Source: Nematostella vectensis
Lineage: Eukaryota > Cnidaria > Anthozoa > Actiniaria > Edwardsiidae
Direction of reading: 5' to 3'
DNA: 60,000 bases
Assembly: GCF_932526225.1 (NCBI RefSeq)
Contig: NC_064045.1
Coordinates: 13,698,442 to 13,758,441, forward strand
This document shows, piece after piece, positions 1 to 11,341 of the stretch. How positions within the stretch are numbered: the stretch's first letter is position 1; every line of letters starts with the position of its first letter. Position numbers and translations under genes: made by a program. Below the pieces are notes generated by a model. It saw nothing but the letters and a program-made list of their open reading frames with translations. It did not search any database and was not told the origin of the DNA.

Positions 1-710
1 GTTCTTTTTTGTGTTTTACTAACTATTACCGTTTAACTATCACACTTTGTTTCACGGGTTAATGAAAACCACTCTAATTACTTACAGTAGTTCTTTTTTA
101 ATATTATCATTTACTTGTATAATTTAGATGAGCAATACATATTTCTTTATGGCTTTGTAGAGCTCATCTCGTTCCTCATAAATAACAAACAAAATGAAGT
201 TTGTTCTTATTTTGGTGCAAAGGAATCTACAGTAGTTTTCTAATCAGATAATTGTTTTTCTTTTAACACTCACCTGTTATTTCAACAGCCTTACTTGAGT
301 TTGCTTGTCTCAGAAATAGACCTTGCTTAATAAACAAAGACATGTTACAAACTTATTTAATAATAGGTAACAACTGCAATATTGTATGAAGAGAGTGCCC
401 CTCTCTTCCCCCTGCTATTGTTGAAATTATGCTCAATAAACTTTTACCTCTCCCCTCTCCACCAGTTAAGCATTCTATGTATGCTTCCCTGTACAAAATG
501 CACCCCTTCAAATAGAACATTAAAGTTCACATACTTGTTTACTTCCTCAAACTCTTTGCTTTGTGTTTTTTGTTAACTTCCTAGGAACAATGTGAATACA
601 TATAATCAATAAATCTAGCAAGATTATTTTGCAAACTCACTTTTTTTTTATTATTTTTGCGCAAAACCTATCAGGATTAAGGGGGTCCAGCACAAAGAAA
701 AAAACGAATT

Positions 711-742
711 AAAAAAAAAGCCCATTGGCCTGGGATCGAACC
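711..742 (-). promoter_or_regulatory. Pol III-type B box plus oligo-T terminator (tRNA/SINE-like 3' end)
   Basis: On the minus strand the sequence GGTTCGATCCC (732-742) matches the B-box consensus GGTTCGANNCC exactly. It sits in a T-arm-like stem (CCGGG, 7-nt loop, CCAGG; 4 of 5 pairs). Twelve bases further on a run of nine T follows (711-719), a canonical Pol III stop. This is the end of a tRNA, tRNA-derived SINE or other type-2 Pol III gene. I cannot fold a complete tRNA: no 5' acceptor strand matching CCAATGG is found at the right distance. A near-consensus A box (TGGCGTAACCGT, 11 of 12) lies at 946-957 on the same strand, about 200 nt upstream. That is unusually far, and several units have lost it. 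The B box is intact in every unit that includes this region, with one mutated extra copy at the inversion point. Transcription is an inference. Confidence 0.5.
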
Positions 743-945
743 CGGTCTGAAGAACAAAACGGAAACCATACATACGGATTACCCAATCGGTATGGCAGCA
801 CAAGGCTTTTACGGAAGGCTGTAAAGAACCCGAAGGCCCCAAGCACCGATATTTCCGAGCGAATATGCTGTACAACACTCTTGCAAGGTTATCCCAACCC
901 GCGCATTAATGGGGAGGACAATAACCAGGATCCCAGGCCTGTAAT

Positions 946-957
946 ACGGTTACGCCA
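946..957 (-). promoter_or_regulatory. Candidate distant A box in the satellite core
   Basis: The minus strand reads TGGCGTAACCGT, matching TRGCNNARYNGG except at the last base. With the B box at 732-742 and the T run at 711-719 it would define an RNA of roughly 250 nt. U8, U9, U11, U14 and U15 carry a substitution (TTGCGTAACCGT) that damages it, so either those copies are dead or this is a chance match. Confidence 0.2.
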
Positions 958-1013
958 CGCACAGCTCGCCGAGATTGTGGATGACAAAAAATAGAGGTCT
1001 ATTTGGGCGTCTT

Positions 1014-1049
1014 GGGTCCCTTGGGGACTCGCCATGCGCACGGGCGCAT
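1014..1049. other. Two adjacent hairpins in the conserved core
   Basis: Stem 1 is GGGTCCC (1014-1020) with GGGACTC (1024-1030) and a 3-nt loop: seven pairs including one G-U if read as RNA on the + strand. Stem 2 is ATGCGC (1034-1039) with GCGCAT (1044-1049) and a 4-nt loop. Variant units change GGGACTC to GGGACTT and ATGCGC to ATGCGT. Both changes keep pairing as G-U on the + strand. Either an RNA structure or a DNA cruciform would explain this. Confidence 0.4.
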
Positions 1050-1226
1050 CTCTTTTATTGTGTACATGACATCAAATTAGCGAAGAAAAAAGACGCTGTT
1101 TTGGTATCATGTGAAAATCATAAAATAAATAGAAATAAAGACGTAAGGGGGGAGAATATTGACATATTCATATTAGAATATTGACAAAATCCGCAATTTT
1201 GTCTACGCTGACTAAGTAAAGCTGTA

Positions 1227-1541
1227 TTTTACTTTAAAGGGGGCAGCAACATAGTACTGCGCATGTCTGGAGTCAGTGATTATTGTAGGTTTTCAAGTGT
1301 CAACAAACAGTTGAACTTTTTAAAAGCTGTGAATACCTTATTAAATAATATGCAATATTATATTGAAAACTATGTTAATTGACAGTTTGTAGTCATTTTT
1401 TTTTGTTTTGTTTAAAGTCTCCCACATGTACCAAAAGCTCATAAGTCAGTATTAGAATTTCACTGAAGTTCATTGTGTCAGGGCTCTAGAGCTATTGCAA
1501 ATCTCTTAACCATGACACTCCCCTTTTAAAGGAAAGTAAAA
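1227..1541. mobile_element. MITE-like module bounded by TTTTACTTT/AAAGG inverted repeats
   Basis: The left end reads TTTTACTTTAAAGG (1227-1240). The right end, reverse-complemented, reads TTTTACTTTCC followed by TTTAAAAGGGG in U1 and TTTAAAGGGGG in other units. The arms match apart from a 5-bp insertion in the right arm. The interior of about 290 bp is AT-rich and non-coding, and contains the GCTCTAGAGC palindrome. I see no target-site duplication and no transposase. It recurs at the same place in full-length units, so if it was once a transposon it inserted before amplification. Confidence 0.4.
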
Positions 1542-1751
1542 AAAAAATCAAAATTGTTGGTGGGGGTCTCTGTTGTGTTTGTTTTCTTTTTAGTTTTGTT
1601 CTATTATTATTATTATTTTCTTTTTTAGAGGGGGAGGGGAATTCAGCTAAAAATAGCCAAGGGACAATTCAAGCAACTAGTACAAAATATGTTTTTTTTG
1701 CAGTCCTTTATTCAATATATTCAAAGTTATCATGCAATTCTGTTGTTTGAC

Positions 1752-1754
<3 letters not shown>

Positions 1755-1794
<40 letters not shown>
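1755..1794. repeat. (AT)20 microsatellite in U1
   Basis: Pure AT run of 40 bp. The same site holds only about 4 to 9 AT copies in most other units, so this copy has expanded independently. Confidence 0.95.
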
Positions 1795-1802
<8 letters not shown>

Positions 1803-1978
1803 TTTTCTTTTCATTACAAGTTCTATATGTGTAAGTGGTGACCATAGCTATGATTACTATTATTTAGAATATTTTGTTACCTACTAACAGAAAACAACTT
1901 GACTGCAAAACACTTACTGTAGGGCACTCGATATTAGGCATTACTTTCATGTGGATGTAAGGTTGAAATGTCAAAACC

Positions 1979-2103
1979 TTCATTAACCCGTGAACTACGC
2001 TTTAGCGTATTACACTTTGTGGTGATCTGATTCTATTGTTCTTTTTTGTGTTTTACTAACTATTACCGTTTAACTATCACACTTTGTTTCACGGGTTAAT
2101 GAA
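1979..2103. mobile_element. 125-bp module with perfect 16-bp terminal inverted repeats
   Basis: TTCATTAACCCGTGAA (1979-1994) is exactly mirrored by TTCACGGGTTAATGAA (2088-2103). Just inside the left arm is a second hairpin, TACGCTTTAGCGTA (1996-2009), with a 2-nt loop. The sequence CACTTTGT occurs twice as a direct repeat in the interior. Length and symmetry suit a very small non-autonomous DNA transposon or a cruciform-forming element. There is no coding capacity. It recurs in full-length units, with arms nearly invariant. Confidence 0.45.
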
Positions 2104-3370
2104 AACCACTCTAATTACTTACAGTAGTTCTTTTTTAATATTATCATTTACTTGTATAATTTAGATGAGCAATACATATTTCTTTATGGCTTTGTAGAGC
2201 TCATCTCGTTCCTCATAAATAACAAACAAAATGAAGTTTGTTCTTATTTTGGTGCAAAGGAATCTACAGTAGTTTTCTAATCAGATGATTGTTTTTCTTT
2301 TAACACTCACCTGTTATTTCAACAGCCTTACTTGAGTTTGCTTGTCTCAGAAATAGACCTTGCTTAATAAACAATGACATGTTTCAAACTTATTTAATAA
2401 TAGGTAACAACTGCAATATTGTATGAAGAGAGTGCCCCTCTCTTCCCCCTGCTATTGTTGAAATTATGCTCAATAAACTGTTACCTCTCCCCTCTCCACC
2501 AGTTAAGCATTCTATGTATGCTTCCCTGTACAAAATGCGCCCCTTCAAATAGAACATTAAAGTTCACATACTTGTTTACTTCCTCAAACTCTTTGCTTTC
2601 TGTTTTTTGTTAACTTTCTAGAAACAAATTGAATACATATAATCAATAAATGTAGCAAGCTTATTTTGCAAACACACTTTTTTTATTATTTTTGCGCAAA
2701 ACCTATCAGGATTAAGGGGGTCCAGCACAAAGAAAAAAAACGAATTAAAAAAAAAGCCCATTGGCCTGGGATCGAACCCGGTCTGAAAAACAAAACGGAA
2801 ACCATACATACGGATTACCCAATCGGTATGGCAGCACAAGGCTTTTAAGGAAGGCTGTAAAGAACCCGAATGCCCCAAGCACCGATATTTCCGAGCGAAT
2901 ATGCTGTACAACACTCTTGCAAGGTTATCCCAACCCGCGCATTAATGGGGAGGACAATTACCAGGATCCCAGGCCTGTAATACGGTTACGCCACGCACAG
3001 CTCGCCGAGATTGGATGACAAAAAATAGAGGTATATTTGGGCGTCTTGGGTCCCTTGGGGACTTGCCATGCGTACGGGCGCATCTCTTTTATTGTGTACA
3101 TGACATCAAAGTAGCGAAGAAAAAAGACGCTGTTTTGGTATCATGTGAAAAGCATAAAATAAAAAGAAATAAAGACGTAAGGGGGGAGAATATTGCCATA
3201 TTCATATTAGAATATTGACAAAATCCGCAATATTGTCTACACTGACTAAGTAAAGCTGTATTTTACTTTAAAGGGGCAGCAGCATAGTACTGCGCATGTC
3301 TGGAGTCAGTGTTTATTGTAGGCTTTTAAGTGTCTACAAACAGTTGAATTTTTTAAAAGCTGTCAATACC
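2038..3370 (+). repeat. Satellite unit U2 (truncated at 3' side)
   Basis: Length 1,333 bp. Markers L1 and R2 (ATTGGATGAC, two bases missing). B box at 2768-2778. It breaks off inside the 315-bp module after TGTCAATACC and joins a piece of core sequence. Confidence 0.93.
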
Positions 3371-3464
3371 ATCAAATTAGCGAAGAAAAAAGACGCTGTT
3401 TTGGTATCATGTGAAAATCATAAAATAAATAGAAATAAAGACGTAAGTGTTTTGTTTTGTTTTG
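3371..3464 (+). repeat. Composite junction: core fragment plus 17-bp filler
   Basis: 3371-3447 repeats unit positions of about 1071-1147, ending GACGTAAG. It is followed by TGTTTTGTTTTGTTTTG (3448-3464) and then unit sequence resumes at about unit position 117. The second half is identical to the short-unit junctions elsewhere. The first break is unique to this place and probably arose by exchange between a full unit and a short unit. Confidence 0.9.
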
Positions 3465-5347
3465 TATAATTTAGATGAGCAATACATATTTCTTCTTGGC
3501 CTTGTAGAGCTCATCTCGTTCCTCATAAATAACAAACAAAATGAAGTTTGTTCTTATTTGGTGCAAAGGAATGTACATTAGTTTTCTAATCAGATAATTG
3601 TTTTTTTTAACACTCACCTGTTATTTCAACAGCTCTTACTTGAGTTTGCTTGTCTCAGAAATAGACCTTGCTTAATAAACAAAGACATGTTACAAACTTA
3701 TTTAATAATAGGTAACAACTGCAATATTGTATGAAGAGAGTGCCCCTCCCTTCCCCCTGCTATTGTTGACATTATGCTCAATAAACTGTTACCTCTCCCC
3801 TCACCACCAGTTAAGCATTCTATGTATGCTTTCCTGTACAAAATGCGCCCTTTCAAATAGAACATTAAAGTTCACATACTTGTTTACTTTCTCAAACTCT
3901 TTGCTTTGTGTTTTTTGTTAACTTTCTAGAAACAAATTGAATACATATAATCAATAAATGTAGCAAGCTTATTTTGCAAACTCACTTTTTTTATTATTTT
4001 TGCGCAAAACCTATCAGGATTAAGGGGGTCCAGCACAAAGAAAAAAAAACGAATTAAAAAAAAAGCCCATTGGCCTGGGATCGAACCCGGTCTGAAAAAC
4101 AAAACGGAAACCATACATACGGATTACCCAATCGGTATGGCAGCACAAGGCTTTTAAGGAAGGCTGTAAAGAACCCGAATGCCCCAAGCACCGATATTTC
4201 CGAGCGAATATGCTGTACAACACTCTTGCAAGGTTATCCCAACCCGCGCATTAATGGGGAGGACAATAACCAGGATCCCAGGCCTGTAATACGGTTACGC
4301 CACGCACAGCTCGCCGAGATTGGATGACAAAAAATAGAGGTTTATTTGGGCGTCTTGGGTCCCTTGGGGACTTGCCATGCGTACGGGCGCATCTCTTTTA
4401 TTGTGTACATGACATCAAAGTAGCGAAGAAAAAAGACGCTGTTTTGGTATCATGTGAAAAGCATAAAATAAAAAGAAATAAAGACGTAAGGGGGGAGAAT
4501 ATTGCCATATTCATATTAGAATATTGACAAAATCCGCAATATTGTCTACGCTGACTAAGTAAAGCTGTATTTTACTTTAAAGGGGCAGCAGCATAGTACT
4601 GCGCATGTCTGGAGTCAGTGTTTATTGTAGGCTTTTAAGTGTCTACAAACAGTTGAATTTTTTAAAAGCTGTCAATACCTTATTAAATAATATGCAATAT
4701 TATATTGAAAACTATGTTAATGGACAGTTGTGGTCTTTTTTGTTGTTTTGTTTAAATTCTGCCACATGTACCAAAAGCTCATAAGTCAGTATTAGAATTT
4801 CACTGAAGTTCATTGTGTCAGGGCTCTAGAGCTATTGCAAATCTCTTAAACATGACACTCCCCCTTTAAAGGAAAGTAAAAAAAAATCAAAATTGTTGGT
4901 GGGGGTCTCTGTTGTGTTTGTTTTCTTTTTAGTTTTGTTCTATTATTATTATTATTTTCTTTTTTAGAGGGGGAGGGGAATTCAGCTAAAAATAGCCAAG
5001 GGTCAATTCAAGCAACTAGTACAAAAGATGTTTTTTTTTGCAGTCCTTTATTCAATATATTCAAGGTTATCATGCAATTCTGTTGTTTGACTGCGTATAT
5101 ATATATTTTTTTCTTTCTTTTTATTACAAGTTCTATATGTGTAAGTGGTGACCATAGCTATGATTACTATTATTTAGAATAATTTTTTACCTACTAAAAG
5201 AAAACAACTTGACTGCAAAACACTTACTGTAGGGCACTCGATATTAGGCATTACTTTCATGTGGATGTAAGGTTGAAATGTCAAAACCTTCATTAACCCG
5301 TGAACTACGCTTTAGCGTATTACACTTTGTTGTGATCTGATTCTATT
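3465..5347 (+). repeat. Satellite unit U3 (lacks first ~116 bp)
   Basis: Length 1,883 bp. Markers L2 (CTTCTTGGCCTTG) and R2. B box at 4077-4087. Its core is nearly identical to that of U2, including the ATGCGT variant of hairpin 2. Confidence 0.93.
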
Positions 5348-7341
5348 GTTCTTTTTTGTGTTTTACTAACTATTACCGTTTAACTATCACACTTTGTTTC
5401 ACGGGTTAATGAAAACCACTCTAATTACTTACAGTAATTCTTTTTTAATATTATTATTTACTTGTATAATTTAGATGAGCAATACATATTTCTTCTTGGC
5501 CTTGTAGAGCTCATCTCGTTCCTCATAAATAACAAACAAAATGAAGTTTGTTCTTATTTGGTGCAAAGGAATCTACATTAGTTTTCTAATCAGATAATTG
5601 ATTTTTTAACACACCTGTTATTTCAACAGCTCTTACTTGAGTTTGCTTGTCTCAGAAATAGACCTTGCTTAATAAACAAATATATCTTACAAACTTATTT
5701 AATAATAGGTAACAACTGCAATATTGTATGAAGAGAGTGCCCCTCCCTTCCCCCTGCTATTGTTGACACTATGCTCAATAAACTGTTACCTCTCCCCTCT
5801 CCACCAGTTAAGCATTCTATGTATGCTTCCCTGTAGAAAATGCGCCCCTTCAAATAGAACATTAAAGTTCACATACTTGTTTACTTCCTCAAACTCTTTG
5901 CTTTGTGTTTTTTGTTAACTTTCTAGGAACAAATTGAATACATATAATCAATAAATCTAGCAAGCTTATTTTGCAAACTCACTTTTTTTTATTATTTTTG
6001 CGCAAAACCTATCAGGATTAAGGGGGTCCAGCACAAAGAAAAAAAACGAATTAAAAAAAAAAACCCATTGGCCTGGGATCGAACCCGGTCTGAAGAACAA
6101 AACGGAAACCATACATACGGATTACCCAATCGGTATGGCAGCACAAGGCTTTTACGGAAGGCTGTAAAGAACCCGAAGGCCCCAAGCACCGATATTTCCG
6201 AGCGAATATGCTGTACAACACTCTTGCAAGGTTATCCCAACCCGCGCATTAATGGGGAGGACAATAACCAGGATCACAGGCCTGTATTACGGTTACGCCA
6301 CGCACAGCTCGCCGAGATTGGATGACAAAAAATAGAGGTCTATTTGAGCGTCTTGGGTCCCTTGGGGACTTGCCATGCGCACGGGCGCATCTCTTTTATT
6401 GTGTACATGACATCAAAGTAGCGAAGAAAAAAGACGCTGTTTTGGTATCATGTGAAAAGCATAAAATAAAAAGAAATAAAGACGTAAGGTTGGAGAATAT
6501 TGCCATATTCTTATTAGAATATTGACAAAATCCGCAATATTGTCTACGCTGACTAATTAAAGCTGTATTTTACTTTAAAGGGGCAGCAGCATAGTACTGC
6601 GCATGTCTGGAGTCAGTGTTTATTGTAGGCTTTTAAGTGTCTACAAACAGTTGAACTTTTTAAAAGCTGTCAATACCTTATTAAATAATATGCAATATTA
6701 TATTGAAAACTATGTTAATGGACAGTTGTGGTCATTTTTGTTGTTTTGTTTAAAGTCTGCCACATGTACCAAAAGCTCATAAGTCAGTATTAGAATTTCA
6801 CTGAAGTTCATTGTGTCAGGGCTCTAGAGCTATTGCAAATCTCTTAAACATGACACTCCCCCTTTAAAGGAAAGTAAAAAAAATCTAAATTGTTGGTGGG
6901 GGTCTCTGTTGTGTTTGTTTTCTTTTTAGTTTTGTTCTATTATTATTATTATTTTCTTTTTTAGAGGGGGAGGGGAATTCAGCTAAAAATAGCCAAGGGT
7001 CAATTCAAGCAACTAGTACAAAAGATGTTTTTTTTGCAGTCCTTTATTCAATATATTCAAGGTTATCATGCAATTCTGTTGTTTGACTGCATATATATAT
7101 TTTTTTCTTTCTTTTTATTACAAGTTCTATATGTGTAAGTGGTGACCATAGCTATGATTACTATTATTTAGAATAATTTTTTACCTACTAAAAGAAAACA
7201 ACTTGACTGCAAAACACTTACTGTAGGGCACTCGATATTAGGCATTACTTTCATGTGGATGTAAGGTTGAAATGTCAAAACCTTCATTAACCCGTGAACT
7301 ACGCTTTAGCGTATTACACTTTGTTGTGATCTGATTCTATT
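5348..7341 (+). repeat. Satellite unit U4
   Basis: Length 1,994 bp. Markers L2 and R2, plus GACGTAAGGTTGG at the end of the core, a variant shared with U5, U6, U10 and U12. B box at 6075-6085. The base between the T run and the B-box arm is altered here (an A run directly before CCCATTGG). Confidence 0.95.
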
Positions 7342-9340
7342 GTTCTTTTTTGTGTTTTACGAACTATTACCGTTTAACTATTACACTTTGTTTCACGGGT
7401 TAATGAAAACCATTCTAATTACTTACAGTAATTCTTTTTTAATATTATTATTTACTTGTGTAATTTAGATGAGCAATACATATTTCTTCTTGGCCTTGTA
7501 GAGCTCATCTCGTTCCTCATAAATAACAAACAAAATGAAGTTTGTTCTTATTTGGTGCAAAGGAATCTACATTAGTTTTCTAATCAGATAATTGTTTTTT
7601 TTAACACACCTGTTATTTCAACAGCTCTTACTTGAGTTTGCTTGTCTCAGAAATAGACCTTGCTTAATAAACAAATATATCTTACAAACTTATTTAATAA
7701 TAGGTAACAACTGCAATATTGTATGAAGAGAGTGCCCCTCCCTTCCCCCTGCTATTGTTGACACTATGCTCAATAAACTGTTACCTCTCCCCTCTCCACC
7801 AGTTAAGCATTCTATGTATGCTTCCCTGTAGAAAATGCGCCCCTTCAAATAGAACATTAAAGTTCACATACTTGTTTACTTCCTCAAACTCTTTGCTTTG
7901 TGTTTTTTGTTAACTTTCTAGGAACAAATTGAATACATATAATCAATAAATCTAGCAAGCTTATTTTGCAAACTCACTTTTTTTTTATTATTTTTGCGCA
8001 AAACCTATCAGGATTAAGGGCGTCCAGCACAAAGAAAAAAAACGAATTAAAAAAAAAAGCCCATTGGCCTGGGATCGAACCCGGTCTGAAGAACAAAACG
8101 GAAACCATACATACGGATTACCCAATCGGTATGGCAGCACAAGGCTTTTACGGAAGGCTGTAAAGAACCCGAAGGCCCCAAGCACCGATATTTCCGAGCG
8201 AATATGCTGTACAACACTCTTGCAAGGTTATCCCAACCCGCGCATTAATGGGGAGGACAATAACCAGGGTCACAGGCCTGTAATACGGTTACGCCACGCA
8301 CAGCTCGCCGAGATTGGATGACAAAAAATAGAGGTCTATTTGAGCGTCTTGGGTCCCTTGGGGACTTGCCATGCGCACGGGCGCATCTCTTTTATTGTGT
8401 ACATGACATCAAAGTAGCGAAGAAAAAAGACGCTGTTTTGGTATCATGTGAAAAGCATAAAATAAAAAGAAATAAAGACGTAAGGTTGGAGAATATTGCC
8501 ATATTCTTATTAGAATATTGACAAAATCCGCAATATTGTCTACGCTGACTAAGTAAAGCTGTATTTTACTTTAAAGGGGCAGCAGCATAGTACTGCGCAT
8601 GTCTGGAGTCAGTGTTTATTGTAGGCTTTTAAGTGTCTACAAACTGTTGAATTTTTTAAAAGCTGTCAATACCTTATTAAATAATATGCAATATTATATT
8701 GAAAACTATGTTAATGGACAGTTGTGGTCTTTTTTGTTGTTTTGTTTAAAGTCTGCCACATGTACCAAAAGCTCATAAGTCAGTATTAGAATTTCACTGA
8801 AGTTCATTGTGTCAGGGCTCTAGAGCTATTGCAAATCTCTTAAACATGACACTCCCCCTTTAAAGGAAAGTAAAAAAAATCAAAATTGTTGGTGGGGGTC
8901 TCTGTTGTGTTTGTTTTCTTTTTAGTTTTGTTCTATTATTATTATTATTTTCTTTTTTAGAGGGGGAGGGGAATTCAGCTAAAAATAGCCAAGGGTCAAT
9001 TCAAGCAACTAGTACAAAAGATGTTTTTTTTTGCAGTCCTTTATTCAATATATTCAAGGTTATCATGCAATTCTGTTGTTTGACTGCGTATATATATATT
9101 TTTTTCTTTCTTTTTATTACAAGTTCTATATGTGTAAGTGGTGACCATAGCTATGATTACTATTATTTAGAATAATTTTTTACCTACTAAAAGAAAACAA
9201 CTTGACTGCAAAACACTTACTGTAGGGCACTTGATATTAGGCATTACTTTCATGTGGATGTAAGGTTGAAATGTCAAAACCTTCATTAACCCGTGAACTA
9301 CGCTTTAGCGTATTACACTTTGTTGTGATCTGATTCTATT
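7342..9340 (+). repeat. Satellite unit U5
   Basis: Length 1,999 bp. Markers L2 and R2. B box at 8071-8081. Very close to U4 and U6. Confidence 0.95.
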
Positions 9341-11341
9341 GTTCTTTTTTTGTGTTTTACTAACTATTACCGTTTAACTATCACACTTTGTTTCACGGGT
9401 TAATGAAAACCACTCTAATTACTTACAGTAATTCTTTTTTAATATTATTATTTACTTGTATAATTTAGATGAGCAATACATATTTCTTCTTGGCCTTGTA
9501 GAGCTCATCTCGTTCCTCATAAATAACAAACAAAATGAAGTTTGTTCTTATTTGGTGCAAAGGAATCTACATTAGTTTTCTAATCAGATAATTGTTTTTT
9601 TTAACACACCTGTTATTTCAACAGCTCTTACTTGAGTTTGCTTGTCTCAGAAATAGACCTTGCTTAATAAACAAATATATCTTACAAACTTATTTAATAA
9701 TAGGTAACAACTGCAATATTGTATGAAGAGAGTGCCCCTCCCTTCCCCCTGCTATTGTTGACACTATGCTCAATAAACTGTTACCTCTCCCCTCTCCACC
9801 AGTTAAGCATTCTATGTATGCTTCCCTGTAGAAAATGCGCCCCTTCAAATAGAACATTAAAGTTCACATACTTGTTTACTTCCTCAAACTCTTTGCTTTG
9901 TGTTTTTTGTTAACTTTCTAGGAACAAATTGAATACATATAATTAATAAATCTAGCAAGCTTATTTTGCAAACTCACTTTTTTTTATTATTTTTGCGCAA
10001 AACCTATCAGGATTAAGGGGGTCCAGCACAAAGAAAAAAAACGAATTAAAAAAAAAAGCCCATTGGCCTGGGATCGAACCCGGTCTGAAGAACAAAACGG
10101 AAACCATACATACGGATTACCCAATCGGTATGGCAGCACAAGGCTTTTACGGAAGGCTGTAAAGAACCCGAAGGCCCCAAGCACCGATATTTCCGAGCGA
10201 ATATGCTGTACAACACTCTTGCAAGGTTATCCCAACCCGCGCATTAATGGGGAGGACAATAACCAGGATCACAGGCCTGTAATACGGTTACGCCACGCAC
10301 AGCTCGCCGAGATTGGATGACAAAAAATAGAGGTCTATTTGAGCGTCTTGGGTCCCTTGGGGACTTGCCATGCGCACGGGCGCATCTCTTTTATTGTGTA
10401 CATGACATCAAAGTAGCGAAGAAAAAAGACGCTGTTTTGGTATCATGTGAAAAGAATAAAATAAAAAGAAATAAAGACGTAAGGTTGGAGAATATTGCCA
10501 TATTCTTATTAGAATATTGACAAAATCCGCAATATTGTCTACGCTGACTAAGTAAAGCTGTATTTTACTTTAAAGGGGCAGCAGCATAGTACTGCGCATG
10601 TCTGGAGTCAGTGTTTATTGTAGGCTTTTAAGTGTCTACAAACAGTTGAACTTTTTAAAAGCTGTCAATACCTTATTAAATAATATGCAATATTATATTG
10701 AAAACTATGTTAATGGACAGTTGTGGTCATTTTTGTTGTTTTGTTTAAAGTCTCCCACATGTACCAAAAGCTCATAAGTCAGTATTAGAATTTCACTGAA
10801 GTTCATTGTGTCAGGGCTCTAGAGCTATTGCAAATCTCTTAAACATGACACTCCCCCTTTAAAGGAAAGTAAAAAAAATCTAAATTGTTGGTGGGGGTCT
10901 CTGTTGTGTTTGTTTTCTTTTTAGTTTTGTTCTATTATTATTATTATTTTCTTTTTTAGAGGGGGAGGGGAATTCAGCTAAAAATAGCCAAGGGTCAATT
11001 CAAGCAACTAGTACAAAAGATGTTTTTTTTGCAGTCCTTTATTCAATATATTCAAGGTTATCATGCAATTCTGTTGTTTGACTGCATATATATATATATA
11101 TTTTTTCTTTCTTTTCATTACAAGTGCTATATGTGTAAGTGGTGACCATAGCTATGATTACTATTATTTAGAATAATTTTTTACCTACTAACAGAAAGCA
11201 ACTTGACTGCAAAACACTTACTGTAGGGCACTCGATATTAGGCATTACTTTCATGTGGATGTAAGGTTGAAATGTCAAAACCTTCATTAACCCGTGAACT
11301 ACGCTTTAGCGTATTACACTTTGTGGTGATCTGATTCTATT
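9341..11341 (+). repeat. Satellite unit U6
   Basis: Length 2,001 bp. Markers L2 and R2. B box at 10070-10080. It carries AAAAGAATAAAAT in the core, shared only with U10 and U12, and takes part in the 11-kb higher-order duplication. Confidence 0.95.

Larger units (their letters stand above)
1..2037 (+). repeat. Satellite unit U1 (reference copy)
   Basis: Length 2,037 bp. It has left marker L1 (CTTTATGGCTTTG, near 142) and right marker R1 (ATTGTGGATGAC, near 971). The minus-strand B box is at 732-742. It carries the long AT microsatellite at 1755-1794. Its left edge is the window edge, so the 125-bp inverted-repeat module that spans my unit boundary is cut here and complete at 1979-2103. Confidence 0.95.

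Noticed and set aside
382-576. Recurring 64-codon frame (begins YEESAP) in most units, Leu- and Cys-rich
   Set aside because: The start codon is TTG. The sequence is a C/T-rich stretch with biased composition, and substitutions do not favour synonymous change by eye. U18 and U21 lose it.
711-802. A complete functional tRNA gene on the minus strand
   Set aside because: Only the T arm and terminator fit. No clean acceptor, D-arm and anticodon-arm set can be drawn at normal spacing, and the T stem has a G-A mismatch.
651-878. Minus-strand frame of 75-98 codons (contains IFARKYRCLG)
   Set aside because: It begins at GTG, runs over the oligo-A/T tract, and its length changes with that tract from unit to unit.
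725-994. Recurring 85-89 codon frame (begins AWDRTRSEEQN) in most units, as a possible repeated gene
   Set aside because: It starts at TTG, not ATG. The first residues are just a readthrough of the tRNA-like B box. A 2-base indel (ATTGTGG against ATTGG) changes its end between units, and a 1-base insertion breaks it in U21.
1-2037. 5S rDNA, histone or U1/U2/U4/U5/U6 snRNA repeat unit
   Set aside because: By-eye comparison with the conserved cores of these RNAs shows no match, and no histone reading frame is present.
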